64,000 bases of DNA, taken from positions 248,001 through 312,000 of the forward strand of contig JAFYQK010000025.1 in the NCBI GenBank assembly GCA_017547165.1. The letters are read 5' to 3'. Positions 62,273 to 64,000 of the stretch are shown piece by piece. Origin of the DNA: Bacteroidaceae bacterium. GTDB lineage: Bacteria > Bacteroidota > Bacteroidia > Bacteroidales > Bacteroidaceae. Position 1 is the first letter of the stretch; each line of letters begins with the position of its first letter. The position numbers and the translations under genes were made by a program. Under the pieces are notes generated by a model. The model was given only the letters and a program-made list of their open reading frames with translations, was not told the origin of the DNA and made no database searches.

Positions 62273-62515
62273 GGGAAGGACCCCTCCCCAGCCAACGGAC
62301 TCTCCCCCCAGCCCCTCCACAAGGGAGGGGAGTATAATCTACTGTTTGATGTGGGCATTAGTCAGTTGTAACTGACTCTACCCCTAATTAGGGGTAGTAC
62401 CCCGCAGGGGGGAGGGGGTATGCAAATCTACGCCATTGTCGGTTGTAACCACTCCCTCCCCTTGTGGGAGGGGTCCGGGGGATTGAGGGGGGGCCTAACC
62501 GCTCACCTCTCACCG
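62273..62515. repeat. Cluster of GC-rich palindromes
   Basis: Nested hairpins: CCCCTCC-ACAA-GGGAGGGG near 62312-62330, GTCAGTTGTAACTGAC (62361-62376), the perfect 20-bp palindrome CTACCCCTAATTAGGGGTAG (62378-62397), and CCCTCCCCTTGTGGGAGGGG near 62454-62473. The first and last are roughly inverted copies of each other. It resembles REP/BIME-type intergenic repeats and lies between convergent genes. Confidence 0.7.
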
Positions 62516-62520
62516 TTTAT

Positions 62521-63816
62521 TTATTGTTTCATCAAGGTAAAATCAAAGCGCAGGCCTCCTTCAGGTCTGTTGGTTGCCGTGATGTTGCCACCATGGAAGA
62601 GAACGGCATGCTTTACGATGGAAAGTCCAAGGCCGGTGCCACCCAATTTGCGCGAGCGTCCCTTGTCTATGCGGTAAAAGCGCTCGAATAGCCTGCTTAG
62701 GTGTTGGGGGGCAACTCCTTGTCCGTCATCTTCAAACCTGATACGACATAGTTTTTCGGTATTCTCCAGAAGGGTGATATATATGTTCCTGCCACTGGAA
62801 TATGCTATGGCATTCTTTGTCAGGTTGCTGAAGATGGAGCCTATCAGAGAATTATTGCCGGCAAGCGTAACCTCCTCGTTGAAACTGATGTGCAGTTCGA
62901 GGCGCTCTTCTGGAGGCAACACACTCAGTTCTTCTGATATTTCCCTCAGGATATTGTTTATGCATACATTCTCCGTGCTGATCAGTTGGCTTCCCTCCTC
63001 CAGTCTTGTTATTAGCGAGATATCATTCAGCAGTTGGCGCAGCCGCTCGTTGTGGGTGTAGCATCTTGCTATGAGTTCCTGGCGCTTTTCCTCGCTCAGG
63101 GCTATGCCGGAGAGCAGGGTTTCAAGGCAGACCTGCATGGAAGCGACTGGCGTTTTGAGTTCGTGATTGATGTTGTTGCTAAGTTGGCGCTTAATCCGGT
63201 TCTTCTCCTGTTCGGATTCAAACTGGTTTACTCTTTCTATGTCCTGGCCCAGTTTGCGTGTGCTGAAATAAGCCGCTATGCTCATGGCCAAACTGATGGC
63301 TATCATCACAAAGAGGAAGGTCCAGTCGGCTTGGAGCAGTTCTCTGAGTGTGGCAGAATAGGGGATGGCCGTACGCACGATGACCCTCTGGCCACGTGTG
63401 GCTGAGTAGAAATACTCGCGCCCGTCGCTTGCCGACTGGCGGCCGATGTGGTAGCCGCTCCCATGCCTTAGTGCGGATGCTATCTCCGGACGCTCGATGT
63501 GGTTGTCCAAGGAGTCGAGCGGAATCATGTTGTCGTAAACCACGGCTCCCGACAGGGTTATGACAGAGACACGCAAATCGTCGAAGGGCTTTTCGTGCGA
63601 GGCGATGTAGGTCTCATAGGGCAGCCCCTCCTCCACGGTTTCAAGCAGGTGGCGGTTGTATTGTTGCAACTTGGCGCTGAGGAAGTCGGATTTGTACTGC
63701 TTCTCCCTCACATACTGGAAACCTATGGACAGAAGGATTATCGTCCACGAGAAGGACAGGAGCATGAGCAGGAGCCTCCTGTGGTAGGAAAGTCTAATAG
63801 CGAAAGCCATAGCCAT
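62521..63816 (-). CDS. Sensor histidine kinase
   Basis: 431 residues. Membrane segments near 14-36 and 160-182 enclose a periplasmic domain of about 125 residues. HisKA: INHELKTPVASMQVCLE near 215, with the phosphoacceptor His. HATPase: N-box NLTKNAIAYSS near 325, G1 FEDDGQGVAP near 352, G2 GGTGLGLSIVKHAVLFHGG near 390. It overlaps the response-regulator gene by 23 nt, so the two form one two-component system of the PhoR/RprX type. The signal is unknown. A second start is possible at codon 3. Confidence 0.92.
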   Translation of the reverse strand: MAMAFAIRLSYHRRLLLMLLSFSWTIILLSIGFQYVREKQYKSDFLSAKLQQYNRHLLETVEEGLPYETYIASHEKPFDDLRVSVITLSGAVVYDNMIPLDSLDNHIERPEIASALRHGSGYHIGRQSASDGREYFYSATRGQRVIVRTAIPYSATLRELLQADWTFLFVMIAISLAMSIAAYFSTRKLGQDIERVNQFESEQEKNRIKRQLSNNINHELKTPVASMQVCLETLLSGIALSEEKRQELIARCYTHNERLRQLLNDISLITRLEEGSQLISTENVCINNILREISEELSVLPPEERLELHISFNEEVTLAGNNSLIGSIFSNLTKNAIAYSSGRNIYITLLENTEKLCRIRFEDDGQGVAPQHLSRLFERFYRIDKGRSRKLGGTGLGLSIVKHAVLFHGGNITATNRPEGGLRFDFTLMKQ

Positions 63817-64000
63817 ATCCGGATTTTGTTACAATGTATGCCCCGTAGGGACCTATCTTCTGGCGCACCCTGGTGATGTTGACATCGATGGTGCGGTCGA
63901 GCACCACCACCTCATCGCTCCACACACGGCTCAGGATCTGCTCTCTGCTGCACACACGCCCACGGTGGGAGATAAGGTATGCCAGCAGTTCGAACTCCTT
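63794..64000 (-). CDS. OmpR-type response regulator, C-terminal part (cut by window edge)
   Basis: The last 68 residues are visible: a winged-helix DNA-binding domain with KEFELLAYLISHRGRVCSRE, ILSRVWSDEVVVLDRTIDVN and the end wing TKSGYGYGFRY. The receiver domain is beyond the window. It overlaps the kinase gene that follows it. Confidence 0.9.
   Translation of the reverse strand, partial: KEFELLAYLISHRGRVCSREQILSRVWSDEVVVLDRTIDVNITRVRQKIGPYGAYIVTKSGYGYGFRY

Overview
The window reads as a chromosome segment of a Bacteroidales bacterium, most likely Prevotella-like. Support: promoters of the Bacteroidetes type (TTG, 19-21 nt, TAnnTTTG) recur before genes; SecD and SecF are fused; KorA carries fused gamma and alpha parts; NusA is short and lacks the acidic C-terminal repeats; and the gene set (frdCAB, desulfoferrodoxin, 2-oxoglutarate:ferredoxin oxidoreductase, sufBCDS) fits an anaerobe of this group. 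Genus is inference.

Core regions. 1-10 kb (mostly minus): miaB (partial), tRNA-Gln, tyrS, korB, korA, tRNA-Arg, secDF, an EEP-family hydrolase and a rhomboid protease. HU follows on plus. 10.6-20.6 kb is one long minus-strand run, rimP-nusA-infB-cvpA-sufB-sufC-sufD-sufS, joining transcription and translation factors to Fe-S cluster assembly, with an attenuator-like hairpin in the leader. 20.8-23.6 kb holds desulfoferrodoxin, a YeiH-type membrane protein, a MITE-like hairpin element and cysK. 30.5-45.3 kb holds polA, a polyprenyl diphosphate synthase, deoC, uvrC, apt, mnmG, frdCAB, a uracil-DNA-glycosylase-like gene and tRNA-Thr. Two parS-like palindromes, one in uvrC and one between apt and mnmG, suggest proximity to the replication origin. 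59.7-64 kb holds a YbaK-type deacylase, a HAD-thioesterase fusion, a monooxygenase-like protein, a hemolysin-III-like protein and a sensor kinase/regulator pair.

Accessory block 1 (about 23.6-30.0 kb, AT-rich) encodes a complete His-Xaa-Ser radical-SAM peptide system: hxsD, hxsB, hxsC and an exported precursor hxsA ending in six exact H-x-S triplets. A polyprenyl-phosphate glycosyltransferase pair (GT2 plus GT-C-like membrane enzyme) follows on the same strand. The block ends at a large structured non-coding RNA and a decayed cysK 3' fragment.

Accessory block 2 (45.5-59.8 kb) is a defence island. An identical 61-bp direct repeat, the first 20 codons of the ybaK-like gene, flanks it. It carries a transposase fragment, a second copy of the same structured RNA, a methyltransferase-like protein plus a 1314-residue GIY-YIG/helicase/methylase protein, a three-gene defensive two-component system of the Detocs type (kinase, stand-alone receiver, receiver-nucleoside phosphorylase), and an AbiL/RloAB-type ATPase pair. 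No integrase is visible inside it.

The most noteworthy items are the Hxs locus with its glycosyltransferase neighbours, the two-copy structured RNA at both accessory blocks, the gene-5'-end duplication bounding the defence island, the Detocs operon and the parS-like pair. All calls come from reading sequence alone; no database search was run.
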